DNA from: Metabacillus schmidteae
Lineage (GTDB): Bacteria > Bacillota > Bacilli > Bacillales > Bacillaceae
Assembly: GCF_903166545.1 (NCBI RefSeq)
Contig: NZ_CAESCH010000002.1
Coordinates: 124,001-188,000, forward strand
Reading direction: 5' to 3'
DNA length: 64,000 nt
Shown here piece by piece: positions 16,501 through 24,902 of the stretch (positions are counted from its first letter, which is position 1; every line of letters begins with the position of its first letter). The notes under the pieces are model-generated. The model saw only the letters and a list, made by a program, of their open reading frames with translations. It was not told where the DNA came from and made no database searches. The position numbers were made by a program, and so were the translations under genes.

Positions 16501-17772
16501 TTATCTTTCCGCAAGACCAATTAAAAATGATTCCCATTTTTCTTTGGTTGAGAGGTTTTTGAATGCTGATTTTTTTAGGTATGTAGGCTTCATTGTTGTG
16601 ACAAACATGCTGTTATCATGAGAGTGGTTTGAAGTCATAACAACCTGTCCGATTTCTGTTCCTTCATTAATTTCCTGTAGATCGCCGGAGCTTAGTCCGG
16701 TTTTTACTGCCTTCCTAGCAACCATCCCGTCCTTATCTAAGAAATAAAGAAATGATGTTTCATCCTTCTTTACTATGGCCTTCCTCGGAACTGTTGGAAC
16801 CTTTAATGCTTGATCCAGTGTTACCTTTACGTCAGCTGTAGCCCCGATAGGGAGTGTTTCTACTTGTTCTGCTAGAATTCCTTCATACGGATAGACATTC
16901 TTTTTTTCTATCTCCGGTTCATTTTCGGGATAAGAATGAATGTCAAATATGGTTCCTTTTAGCTTTGCTTTTTCTCCTGAAACTGTTGCGTGAAACGGCA
17001 TATCCACCTGCACCTTTTTTAATTGCTCTTCTGTTAATGTTCCTTTGATCGATAACGTAGTTGAGGCAACCGTTACAACGGGGTTTCCTAGCTGATCATT
17101 TACTTCTTTGACAATGCCGTCGCCTTCACTAATGATCATAGCTGAATCACTTTTCTCATTTATGAGACTGATTTGAGTTTCATAGTTGAATATTTTATCT
17201 TCAAGCTTACTTTTTTCAAGTTCCTGCTTATAGATTTCCTGTTCAATTTGACTGATAATCATGTCATTTGAAGTGTCTTCTGTATTATTTTCAGTAAAAC
17301 TCAAGTCCTCTTCAAAGGTAAACATGGAATCAAAAGCATAACTAGAGTCCGAAGAAGAAATGGAAGCCTGATAGTCCAGTAGTTTAGAGATATATTCATC
17401 AATACTGCTTAACTCTCCTTCTGCCTGGCTGATTTCCGTCTCCAAGGTTGCTCTTAACTGATCAAGCTCAGGTGTCGCATACTCAAGAAGTGGAGTACCG
17501 GCTGTCACGATATCACCTTCGTTAACCAAAAAACGCAGAAACTCTTTATCTTTATCATCAAAATAAACCTTATATTCCTCCTGCGGCATTAAAATTCCCT
17601 TTGTATCAAGAGTTTTTATGACATTTCGCTCCTGAACCCTTGTCCAATCGTCAACATACACGGTGTGCTCTGCTTTACTATCTTTTTTCCATATTAAATA
17701 GCTGTTTAGTGTAATAAAACTAATACAAAAGAAGATGAGCGAGAAAATAAACCATTTTTTCAACGTAACCAC
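16501..17772 (-). CDS. HlyD/RND-type efflux adaptor protein (YknX-like)
   Basis: Membrane-anchored adaptor of 423 residues. A single N-terminal membrane segment (about 6-26) is followed by a biotinyl-lipoyl-like beta region (KVYFDDKDKEFLRFLVNEGD). A long helical hairpin (about 105-215) comes next, then the second lipoyl half (SEGDGIVKEVNDQLGNPV) and beta-barrel domains. Such adaptors link inner-membrane exporters to the cell envelope; in B. subtilis YknX works with YknYZ. It overlaps the upstream membrane gene by 13 bases. No MacB-like ATPase or permease gene follows here, so its partner is elsewhere or lost. The gene ends three bases from a palindrome. Confidence 0.75.
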   Translation of the reverse strand: MVTLKKWFIFSLIFFCISFITLNSYLIWKKDSKAEHTVYVDDWTRVQERNVIKTLDTKGILMPQEEYKVYFDDKDKEFLRFLVNEGDIVTAGTPLLEYATPELDQLRATLETEISQAEGELSSIDEYISKLLDYQASISSSDSSYAFDSMFTFEEDLSFTENNTEDTSNDMIISQIEQEIYKQELEKSKLEDKIFNYETQISLINEKSDSAMIISEGDGIVKEVNDQLGNPVVTVASTTLSIKGTLTEEQLKKVQVDMPFHATVSGEKAKLKGTIFDIHSYPENEPEIEKKNVYPYEGILAEQVETLPIGATADVKVTLDQALKVPTVPRKAIVKKDETSFLYFLDKDGMVARKAVKTGLSSGDLQEINEGTEIGQVVMTSNHSHDNSMFVTTMKPTYLKKSAFKNLSTKEKWESFLIGLAER

Positions 17773-18437
17773 ATCCTAACTAATACAGGTACCTCAATAT
17801 AGGCCATGAAGGCGTGTAAGAGCCAGCTTAATAGGTAAAAGAGGAGAATTGTGAAAAAGGTTAAATACCTATTCTTTTCAGTAAGTCGTGATAAATAAAA
17901 ATGAAGAAAAGTAATGGTTACTAGTTGAAACAGAGTAATAGAACTGAAAAAATGAACCCAATATTCGTGGTTAATCAATTGCTGAGCAATGACTCCTAAT
18001 GAGAAGGGATTGCTCGCCTGGTTTAAATTGAAAATGACAAGTACAGGATATGTGATTGCCTTTTCGACTAAATGAATAGAGAAAACAACCATTTGAACGA
18101 TTAAAGCTTTTTTATAGGAAACATCAAGTACGATCCAATAAACGGAGGCTGGAAACCAAAGAAGCAGGGTTGTATATAGTAAGCTTGAGACCAGCTTTCC
18201 CAGTAATAAAAACAACTTCCCAACCTCAAATTCCTCTCTGGAAAAGTCCGTAATCGCTCCTGAGTACGTTTCTGTACCAATGCCAAAATAAGCGCCTGCT
18301 GCAAATATAAATAAACTGAATAAATAGAGAACGACAATTCTCCAGCCAATTCCTCCTGTTGTTTCAGCGTTTAGTAGTTGATAGAGGTTTACCTGTGGAC
18401 GGAAAATCCCCTTTATGATCGACGTTTCATATATCAT
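17760..18437 (-). CDS. Yip1-domain-like membrane protein (YknW-like)
   Basis: Protein of 225 residues with five or so transmembrane segments. It begins with a cytoplasmic stretch typical of Yip1-family proteins (IKGIFRPQVNLYQLLN), then GWRIVVLYLFSLFIFAAGA and further helices. In B. subtilis YknW has the same layout, lies next to YknX and helps assemble the YknWXYZ exporter involved in protection from the SdpC toxin. Gene order here (W then X, overlapping) supports the comparison, but sequence identity was not measured. GGAGACTTT-type ribosome site upstream of the ATG. Confidence 0.6.
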   Translation of the reverse strand: MIYETSIIKGIFRPQVNLYQLLNAETTGGIGWRIVVLYLFSLFIFAAGAYFGIGTETYSGAITDFSREEFEVGKLFLLLGKLVSSLLYTTLLLWFPASVYWIVLDVSYKKALIVQMVVFSIHLVEKAITYPVLVIFNLNQASNPFSLGVIAQQLINHEYWVHFFSSITLFQLVTITFLHFYLSRLTEKNRYLTFFTILLFYLLSWLLHAFMAYIEVPVLVRMWLR

Positions 18438-18872
18438 ATAAAGTCTCCTTCATTAAAGTTACTTATCTAGTTTATCGGATTATGCTCAAAAATAACATTG
18501 GAATTTGTCGAATTTAATAATTATTGTGAGGATTTTGTTGATTTGGACCAAAGACCTAAAAGTCTCGAATACCTAATCACTATTCTGTTTTCCTAGTAAT
18601 AGGAGGATTCTCCTAAAATATGATGGCTTGTAATAAATAAAAAGAGAAGTAAGTAGTATTTCTCGAGTTAGGGCAAAGGGGTGTGTCTTTGCTGAAGGAT
18701 GAATCCGCAAAAATGTAAATATTATAATGAAATGTAAATAAGGTGTTAATTTATTGTGTGATTTTCTATTCTTTCGTATAAAAGCTTTTGTCTATCTAAT
18801 ATATTTAACACTAGTATTCTGAAAATCTTTTTCATTCCAAATTATATAAAATGGTAAGGAAAAGGGAGCGCT
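18438..18872. promoter_or_regulatory. divergent intergenic region with stem-loops
   Basis: This 435-base region separates divergent genes. It holds a palindrome TAGGAGGATTCTCCTA (18600-18615), preceded by an overlapping TCCTA/TAGGA pair. A second stem, GCAAAG/CTTTGC at about 18673-18690, is followed by GGATGAATCC. They could be a structured leader for the O-antigen ligase-like gene. I cannot match them to a known riboswitch. Confidence 0.4.
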
Positions 18873-20108
18873 ATGACAAAATTGAAAATAGTGTTAAAAA
18901 AAGAATTTCTAAAAAAACATCTACTTGAAATAGGGGTTATATTATGTTTTGTATTGCCGCCGGTAGGAATCTTGTGGTTAATGTTGATTGGCTGGAATCA
19001 ATTAAAAAATGCGGTTGATTTAAAGGCTGCATTTTATCTTAATGCAACCACCTTCTTTTTTGTTTGCTTAGCTATAGCGACGTTGGGAGCAACTTTTACT
19101 GAGGATAAAGAAGCATACATGCTCATTTTTGCGATGATCTTAGGTTATTTAGGGCTTTATTTGTATATAAAGGAACGCGTCACAATGTCTCTTATTCGCC
19201 GATTTAAGTGGATCATGATTATTGGTGGAGTGTATTTAGTGATTTTCGGTAGTGTTATGAGACATTTTCAAGTAACGGATATGCTTATTGGAGGGATAAC
19301 AGGTACCCTATACATTGGCCCGTTACCTGATTCTGTAGCTGATGGCAGATTGTTTGGAACTGCATATAATCCAAATTTTGCAAGTTTTCTTTTATTACTT
19401 ATTCTTTCATTTTTATTAGCAGATCAATTAAAAAGACAGCATCATAAACAGATGATTTGGAATTATGTTCTTATTACCATCATGATGTTTGGTATTTTTC
19501 AGACAGGCTCACGTTCAGGTATTGGTGTCATGTTCCTTGTCCTGATCATTTTTATGTTGAGGCTTTCAGCAAGAATTGGAATGGCAGCAGCTGCTATACC
19601 ATTCATATTTCATAAACAGATTGCTGATATACTTCCGAGATTTAAATTATTTAATGAGGCATTTCTTGAAAGGAAAGAGATATGGGAGACGAGTCTTAAG
19701 ATATGGGAGAAGTATCCTTTTTTTGGAACAACACCATTAGGTTATCGCCGAGCCTATGATCAATTTACACAACCTGAGCCACATGCACACAATATCATAT
19801 TAGGGTTTTTTACTGAATATGGAACAATAGGTGGATTGGCATTTATCTTCCTTGTGATGACCTTTATGCTGAAGCTTTGTTGCTTATTCTTTATCAATGC
19901 CAAAAATAAGACTTTGCTCAATTTCTTCCTTTTATCACTGCCTGTTATCTTTTTCTCAGGAATCTTTGACCATCCGCTTGTCTCACCTCAGACAGCATTA
20001 CTGGCAATTATCATTTTAGCATGCTTCGATCGATACACAGGAAACGTACCCTTATTGCAAAAAGCAGTCCTATATGTAAACTATAAGGTTGCAAAAGTGA
20101 TATATTGA
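18873..20108 (+). CDS. O-antigen ligase/polymerase-like membrane protein (Wzy_C type)
   Basis: Polytopic membrane protein of 411 residues with about ten to eleven transmembrane helices. The O-antigen ligase family region is visible as FQTGSRSGIGVMFLVL (about 207-222). The large external loop contains EIWETSLKIWEKYPFFGTTP and EPHAHNIILGFFTEYGTIGG, where the conserved His-Asn lies. Such proteins polymerise or ligate surface polysaccharide. No other polysaccharide genes adjoin it, although a CpsB/YwqE-type phosphatase lies 12 kb away. AAAAGGGAG precedes the ATG. It is a stand-alone gene ending 18 bases before a palindrome. Confidence 0.82.
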   Translation: MTKLKIVLKKEFLKKHLLEIGVILCFVLPPVGILWLMLIGWNQLKNAVDLKAAFYLNATTFFFVCLAIATLGATFTEDKEAYMLIFAMILGYLGLYLYIKERVTMSLIRRFKWIMIIGGVYLVIFGSVMRHFQVTDMLIGGITGTLYIGPLPDSVADGRLFGTAYNPNFASFLLLLILSFLLADQLKRQHHKQMIWNYVLITIMMFGIFQTGSRSGIGVMFLVLIIFMLRLSARIGMAAAAIPFIFHKQIADILPRFKLFNEAFLERKEIWETSLKIWEKYPFFGTTPLGYRRAYDQFTQPEPHAHNIILGFFTEYGTIGGLAFIFLVMTFMLKLCCLFFINAKNKTLLNFFLLSLPVIFFSGIFDHPLVSPQTALLAIIILACFDRYTGNVPLLQKAVLYVNYKVAKVIY

Positions 20109-20111
20109 TGG

Positions 20112-20153
20112 GTCGGAGGGCTGGGTCGGAGGGACAGGTTCCTTGTCCCTCCT
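20112..20153. repeat. GACAGG palindrome copy 8
   Basis: Canonical core GGGACAGGTTCCTTGTCCC at 20131-20149 with outer arms CGGAGGG/CCCTCC. A duplicated GGGTCGGAGG flank lies at 20110-20130. Confidence 0.9.
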
Positions 20154-20392
20154 TGCCCTGTTTTGCTTAGTCATGATAGATAAAAACGAGCATATTTTCA
20201 TTGGGGTTTTTTAGAGTTAAATAACATCTAAGCTATTTCAAGTAAAAGAGGTTTTGATAAACCTGAGTCATGAGGTTAACTAACACATAGCCTAAAGGGT
20301 TTAGGAGAGAAGTGTCCACACGCATCTCTCCTACTAATACATAAACATAATACTAAAAGATAAAATTATGTAATGGGAACTTCATTGTACTC
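20154..20392. other. intergenic region with one stem-loop
   Basis: No gene is seen. TAGGAGAGA (20302-20310) pairs with TCTCTCCTA (20325-20333) without a T-run. It may be a weak terminator between convergent genes. Confidence 0.5.
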
Positions 20393-20422
20393 CAGGGACA
20401 CTGAACCTGTCCCCCTGTCCCT
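20393..20422. repeat. GACAGG palindrome copy 9
   Basis: Inverse copy, CAGGGACACTGAACCTG then TCCCCCTGTCCC, directly abutting the stop codon of the LacI-family gene. Confidence 0.9.
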
Positions 20423-21403
20423 TCAAGAACTTCCCCGCTCGATTAATGTTGGGTTGAGTTTGATTTGTACTGTTTCTGCTGAGACTTCATTTTCCATGCG
20501 GTTTAGTAAGATTTCGATGGTTGTTTTTACCATTTCTTCTATGGGTTGATGAATACTTGAGATTCCCATGATTTTTGCTAGGTATGTGTCGTCAAATCCG
20601 ACTACACTGATTTCCTCGGGGATTCGAATGTTTCTTTCTTTTGCTGCCTTCATAAATTCAAGGGCCATAATATCGTTGGTTGTGAAAAGACAGGTGAAGT
20701 CAAGTGATTCATAAGAGTTTAAATAGTTTTCAATATCACGTCTCATTAAAAAGTTGTTTGTTGAGGTTTCTTGAAGCTGAATATAGTTTTTCTGTTTGAA
20801 CTCGAAACCGTTTTCGTATAAGGCGCTTTTAAAGCCAAGAAATTTATCGTCAGGAACCGTACCGATAAATCCAAAGGTTTTGTGGCCGGCATGAATGAAT
20901 TTCTCCCCGACAATTTTTCCTGCTTTCACATGGTCCAGGCCCACGCTATCAAGTGGCTTGCGGTTTTGGGTCATCACAACAGAAGGGATGGCCAGTTTAC
21001 TGATCCGTTGAATATTGTAATCACCAGTAGGGACAAGGATCATGCCATCTACCTGACGGGCAATAAAGTTTTGAATACTTTCCCATTCAGTTATTGGATT
21101 ATGCTTGGAGTTGTGTAGTAGAATACTGTAGCCGTTCTTTCTGGCTTCAGATTCAAGTGCATCGATTAACTCTACAAAATAGGGGTTATACGTTTCTGTT
21201 AAGCATAACCCGATGATTTTTGATTCGCTCTTTTTAAGGGTTTGTGCAGCTTTGTTTGGTACATAGCCAACTTCTTCAATCACCTGAAGAACTCGTTTCA
21301 TGGCATCCTCATTTACGCCGGTATTTCCGTTTATCACTCGTGATACAGTCGATTGGGAAACGTTTGCAAGTTTGGCGATTTCTTTCATCGTAAGCTTACT
21401 CAT
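20423..21403 (-). CDS. LacI-family transcriptional repressor of the fructan/sucrose operon
   Basis: DNA-binding repressor of 326 residues. The N-terminal LacI headpiece is clear (MKEIAKLANVSQSTVSRVIN at about 6-25, then a hinge at RAAQTLKKSES-like 50-64). A periplasmic-binding-fold sensor domain follows (IIGLCLTETYNPYFVEL onward). It is divergent from the sugar importer operon. Two operator-like palindromes lie in the shared region: GAATACGTATTC by its own start and GTGAATACGTTTTCAC by the importer promoter. It presumably releases on binding a fructoside. The last ~50 codons are mostly C-ending and the gene stops at a palindrome. Confidence 0.9.
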   Translation of the reverse strand: MSKLTMKEIAKLANVSQSTVSRVINGNTGVNEDAMKRVLQVIEEVGYVPNKAAQTLKKSESKIIGLCLTETYNPYFVELIDALESEARKNGYSILLHNSKHNPITEWESIQNFIARQVDGMILVPTGDYNIQRISKLAIPSVVMTQNRKPLDSVGLDHVKAGKIVGEKFIHAGHKTFGFIGTVPDDKFLGFKSALYENGFEFKQKNYIQLQETSTNNFLMRRDIENYLNSYESLDFTCLFTTNDIMALEFMKAAKERNIRIPEEISVVGFDDTYLAKIMGISSIHQPIEEMVKTTIEILLNRMENEVSAETVQIKLNPTLIERGSS

Positions 21404-21419
21404 AAGTGCTCCTCCGTTT

Positions 21420-21431
21420 GAATACGTATTC
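21420..21431. promoter_or_regulatory. LacI-type operator 1
   Basis: Perfect palindrome GAATACGTATTC with the central CG pair typical of LacI-family operators, 17 bases upstream of the repressor start. Suggests autoregulation. Confidence 0.65.
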
Positions 21432-21532
21432 TCATATTTGAATATAATGATTCACTTAAGATTATTTGTATTGGTGCTATATAAATAGTATATCACACTA
21501 TTTTTTGTTATCTTTGTTTGATGAATAAACTA

Positions 21533-21546
21533 TGAAAACGCTTAAA
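21533..21546 (+). promoter_or_regulatory. cre-like catabolite-repression site
   Basis: TGAAAACGCTTAAA matches the CcpA cre consensus apart from one position (A for C near the 3' end). It lies just upstream of the -35 box of the importer operon. Confidence 0.6.
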
Positions 21547-21554
21547 ATATTGTG

Positions 21555-21583
21555 TTGACATTTATTTACCCCTATCGTAACAT
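21555..21583 (+). promoter_or_regulatory. sigma-A promoter of the oligosaccharide importer operon
   Basis: TTGACA (21555-21560), a 17-base spacer and TAACAT (21578-21583). Confidence 0.75.
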
Positions 21584-21597
21584 AAAAACCAGAAGAC

Positions 21598-21613
21598 GTG
21601 AATACGTTTTCAC
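21598..21613. promoter_or_regulatory. LacI-type operator 2
   Basis: GTGAATACGTTTTCAC, palindromic with one mismatch and sharing AATACGT with operator 1. It lies just downstream of the expected transcription start, a position suited to repression. Confidence 0.7.
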
Positions 21614-21644
21614 CAATTATTCAGACTAGGGGGTCTATGAAAGT

Positions 21645-23027
21645 ATGAAAAAATTAATGTTGTTTGTTTCAATCTTAGTTTTATCTCTTTCGTTAGTTGC
21701 GTGCAGCTCAAATGGTGCTAGTAGCAGTGATGACAAAATTGTGATTTGGACACAAGCTGCTGCTGATCATCCGGAAGGAAAAATGTTTGCTGACCGAGTA
21801 AAAAGTTATAACGAAGAACATCCTGACAAGCCTCAAGTTGAAATTCAAAATATAACACGTGCCGGTGCGGGATCAGGCTATATAGATAAATTAAACGCAG
21901 CCATCACAGCTAATGATATGCCGGACATTTTCACACTAGATGGACCAGATATTGCAGCATATGTAGATTCCGGTCTACTTGGAGAGCTTGATGGATATAT
22001 GAGTGAAGGTTTCAAAGAAGGATTTACAAAGGCAATTATTGATCAAGGTACCGTTGATGGGAAGTTTTATGGAATGGGTTATTCTGATTCAGGTGTTGCC
22101 ATTATGTATAACGAAGATATGATCAATGCCCTTCCTGAAGATGTAAAAGCATTAGTTCCAGCATCAGATCAAGATTGGACCTGGGACCAATTTATAGAGC
22201 TGTCAAGAAAAATTGATGAGTTTGCAAAAACAACAAATGATCCGGCATTTAAAGGATACGAAAGTGCAGTAAGCTTACTATTACCTGATATTACAGCAGG
22301 TGCTTATGAAACAGGAACGTACTATTTCACACCTCTTCTTTGGGGAAATGATGCAAATATAGTTGGTGAAGATGGAGTCACAGTTGACGGTGTGTTAAAC
22401 AGTGATAAAAGTGTTGAAGCATTAACGAAATATGCACAATTATTCGCAGAGCCGCAGCTTGCAAGTGCAAACGAGTCTGAAAAAGCCTTTCATTCAGGTA
22501 AGGCAGCATTATCTGTAAGTGGTTTCTGGTATGTGAGTGAATTAACAAGTAACTATCCAAACCTCAAATTCAAAACAGTACGTTATCCGAAAATGAGTGA
22601 AGACTATGATGGCTTATACACTCCATCAGGAAGCTGGGCGTTTGTGCGCAATGGACAAGAGGAAGATGAAGAGCGCATTAAGCAGGTAGTGGAAGTGATG
22701 GAATGGCTAAACAATGACGAAGCATCTGAAGAATATTATCATGCGAACGGATCGATCCCAACACGTGTAAATTCTATAGATGTCATCGATACGAATACGG
22801 ACAATCCATATCATAACGAAGCATGGTCTGTCTTAAAATATCAGGTTGAAAACACGAATAAATCCCGACCTGTTTCTCCGGGGTACCCGTACTTATCTGA
22901 AACGTTTGCAAAAGATGTTATCTTGAAAATCGGTCAAAATAAAGCAACAGATGAAGCGACAATTAAGCAATATTTGGATGATGCTGTGAAAAAGATTGAT
23001 TTGGAATTTGAAAAGTATCAGAAGTGA
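21645..23027 (+). CDS. ABC sugar-binding lipoprotein (CUT1 family)
   Basis: Extracellular binding protein of 460 residues. A lipoprotein signal peptide (MKKLMLFVSILVLSLSLVAC) ends in the lipobox LVAC, with Cys20 as the lipid-anchored residue. The mature protein has the family features: IVIWTQAA near the start, MPDIFTLDGPDIAAYVDSG, and GFWYVSELTSNYPN in the second lobe. It delivers an oligosaccharide to the two permeases that follow. With a GH32 gene at the operon end, a fructo-oligosaccharide or sucrose-like ligand is likely. The ATG has a TAGGGGG site. Confidence 0.9.
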   Translation: MKKLMLFVSILVLSLSLVACSSNGASSSDDKIVIWTQAAADHPEGKMFADRVKSYNEEHPDKPQVEIQNITRAGAGSGYIDKLNAAITANDMPDIFTLDGPDIAAYVDSGLLGELDGYMSEGFKEGFTKAIIDQGTVDGKFYGMGYSDSGVAIMYNEDMINALPEDVKALVPASDQDWTWDQFIELSRKIDEFAKTTNDPAFKGYESAVSLLLPDITAGAYETGTYYFTPLLWGNDANIVGEDGVTVDGVLNSDKSVEALTKYAQLFAEPQLASANESEKAFHSGKAALSVSGFWYVSELTSNYPNLKFKTVRYPKMSEDYDGLYTPSGSWAFVRNGQEEDEERIKQVVEVMEWLNNDEASEEYYHANGSIPTRVNSIDVIDTNTDNPYHNEAWSVLKYQVENTNKSRPVSPGYPYLSETFAKDVILKIGQNKATDEATIKQYLDDAVKKIDLEFEKYQK

Positions 23028-23039
23028 TTGGTTAAGAGG

Positions 23040-23067
23040 GAGGTGGGGAACAAACTGACCTCACCTC
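23040..23067 (+). promoter_or_regulatory. intercistronic hairpin after the sugar-binding gene
   Basis: GAGGTG (about 23040-23045) pairs with CACCTC (23062-23067), extended by flanking AAGA/TCTT. There is no strong T-run, so it is likely to stabilise the binding-protein mRNA. Confidence 0.5.
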
Positions 23068-23121
23068 TTTCTATATAACTGGGCTAGTCAATAGTGAGCC
23101 AAGTAAAAAGGGTGTGAAGTG

Positions 23122-24060
23122 ATGAAAACGGTTAAAAACTTTGTGAAAGTAAGAAATACCACCGAACATTACCGAAACAGTGAGCATTATAAAAAAGGCG
23201 AAGTCGTCTCAGCCTATGGATTTTTAACACCAGCAATGGTGCTTGCCATTTTATTTATCGTCCTACCTATTATTCTAGCTTTTACGTATGGTTTTACAGA
23301 TTATTATTTATTAAAGCCGAATGATAAACAGTTTATCGGCTTGGAAAATTTTAAGCGAATGCTGATAGATGAGGTGCTGATTCAAAGCTTTTTGAACACG
23401 ATCAAGTTCGTCGTGTTTGTTGTTCCTCTTCAGCTTGCGATGGCACTTGGTTTAGCGTTAATTGTGAATAAAAAAATCAAAGGTGTTGGCTTTTTTAGAA
23501 CTGCGTATTTTTCACCTGCAGTGTTGTCTCTAGTTGTTATATCTATTCTTTGGACGGTTATGTTAAACCCGACTTCAGGGTTAATTAATGAAATGTTAGC
23601 GAATATTGGACTGCCGAAGCAGCCATTTCTCTCAAGTGCTGATCAAGCGATGTACACCATTGTCGCCATTTCCGCATGGTCAGGTTGCGGCTATCAAATG
23701 ATGATTTTTTTAGCAGGTTTAAAAAATATCGATGGAAGCTTATATGAAGCAGCAGATATTGATGGTGCGAATGCTTTCCAAAAGTTTTTATTCATTACGA
23801 TTCCTTCATTAAAACCAATATTAATGTTTTTAGTGATAACCACAACGATCCAGGCATTTAAGTTAATTGTTCAGCCGATGGTTATGACAGGCGGTGGACC
23901 TGATTACTCTACCATGACAATCTTGCAATACATCTATGAATATGGATTTAGACACAGAAACATCGGATATGCAAGTGCGATTACGTTGGCTTTCACTGTA
24001 TTTTTAGTTGTTGTGTCCATTGTGATTAAAAAGCTGTTTAGAGAGGAGCGGGCTGCATGA
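23122..24060 (+). CDS. sugar ABC transporter permease (MsmF/MalF type)
   Basis: Membrane protein of 312 residues with six or so helices. The EAA loop is LYEAADIDGANAFQKFLFITI near 212-232. A long polar N-terminus (about 30 residues) precedes the first helix. ATG 23122 is used; a GTG directly before it is in the same frame. AAAGGG lies upstream. It forms the importer channel with the next gene, whose start overlaps its stop by four bases. Confidence 0.92.
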   Translation: MKTVKNFVKVRNTTEHYRNSEHYKKGEVVSAYGFLTPAMVLAILFIVLPIILAFTYGFTDYYLLKPNDKQFIGLENFKRMLIDEVLIQSFLNTIKFVVFVVPLQLAMALGLALIVNKKIKGVGFFRTAYFSPAVLSLVVISILWTVMLNPTSGLINEMLANIGLPKQPFLSSADQAMYTIVAISAWSGCGYQMMIFLAGLKNIDGSLYEAADIDGANAFQKFLFITIPSLKPILMFLVITTTIQAFKLIVQPMVMTGGGPDYSTMTILQYIYEYGFRHRNIGYASAITLAFTVFLVVVSIVIKKLFREERAA

Positions 24061-24890
24061 AGATCTTAAAAAAATCCTTGTTTTATTTACTGGCATCTGT
24101 GGTGGCGTTACAGTTTTTAGTTCCTCTTCTTTGGATGGTTTTATCTTCTTTTAAAATTGATGAAGTCATCTACCGGGATATTGGCTCGATCTATGCAGTC
24201 ATCCCGAGATTTTCAGATCTCTCATTGAAATCTTATACTGAGCTGTTAGGTTTTTATAATATCTTTCAGAATGTGGGTAATAGCCTGATTTATGCTTCAA
24301 TCACAGTTGTGTTTGGCTTAACTATTAATTCTCTGGCAGGCTATGCTCTAGCACGATTTCAATTTCCGTTTAAAGACTGGATTCTCATTTTTATTATTGC
24401 GTTGATGATCGTACCAATTGAGGCAACCATTCTTCCGTTATTTTTAGTTGTAAATGAAATGGGGTTAATTAATACAGTGCCGGGGTACTTAATGCCATTT
24501 ATCATTAATGTAATGAATATTTTTCTGTTCAGACAGCATTTTCTATCATTTCCGGGTGAGTTGATTGAATCTGGAAAAATCGATGGACTTAGTGAAATGG
24601 GCTGCTTTTTCCGAATCGTTATTCCATCCAGCTTAAATATGTATATCACAGTCGGAATTTTAACATTCCTTGCTTCCTGGAATGATTTCTTATGGCCGGT
24701 TATGGCGTTATCAAATGCTGACCTCATGCCAATTCAGGTTGCATTAAATGCTATTTTCAGTGATACGTATAATATCTACACTAGTCATATTATGGCAGCT
24801 TTAACAATTGTCACCATTCCGATTGTTGTGCTGTATATCATTTTCCAAAAATACATTGTTGAAGGCTCAATGCAGAGTGGAATTAAATAA
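24057..24890 (+). CDS. sugar ABC transporter permease (MsmG/MalG type)
   Basis: Membrane protein of 277 residues with six helices. The EAA loop reads LIESGKIDGLSEMGCFFRIVI (about 167-187), and the C-terminus ends in IVEGSMQSGIK, typical of the MalG branch (GAVKG-like). It is coupled to the previous permease by an ATGA overlap. No ATPase gene belongs to this operon, so it presumably borrows a shared MsmX-type ATPase encoded elsewhere. Confidence 0.92.
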   Translation: MKILKKSLFYLLASVVALQFLVPLLWMVLSSFKIDEVIYRDIGSIYAVIPRFSDLSLKSYTELLGFYNIFQNVGNSLIYASITVVFGLTINSLAGYALARFQFPFKDWILIFIIALMIVPIEATILPLFLVVNEMGLINTVPGYLMPFIINVMNIFLFRQHFLSFPGELIESGKIDGLSEMGCFFRIVIPSSLNMYITVGILTFLASWNDFLWPVMALSNADLMPIQVALNAIFSDTYNIYTSHIMAALTIVTIPIVVLYIIFQKYIVEGSMQSGIK

Positions 24891-24902
24891 ACGAGGTGCA
24901 AA

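Noticed and set aside
18655..18705. Possible c-di-GMP riboswitch before the O-antigen ligase-like gene (GGGCAAAG and nearby stem)
   Set aside because: The GGGACGCAAAG block and the closing AUGGC...GGG..GCC part of the GEMM-I aptamer are absent; only two ordinary stems remain.
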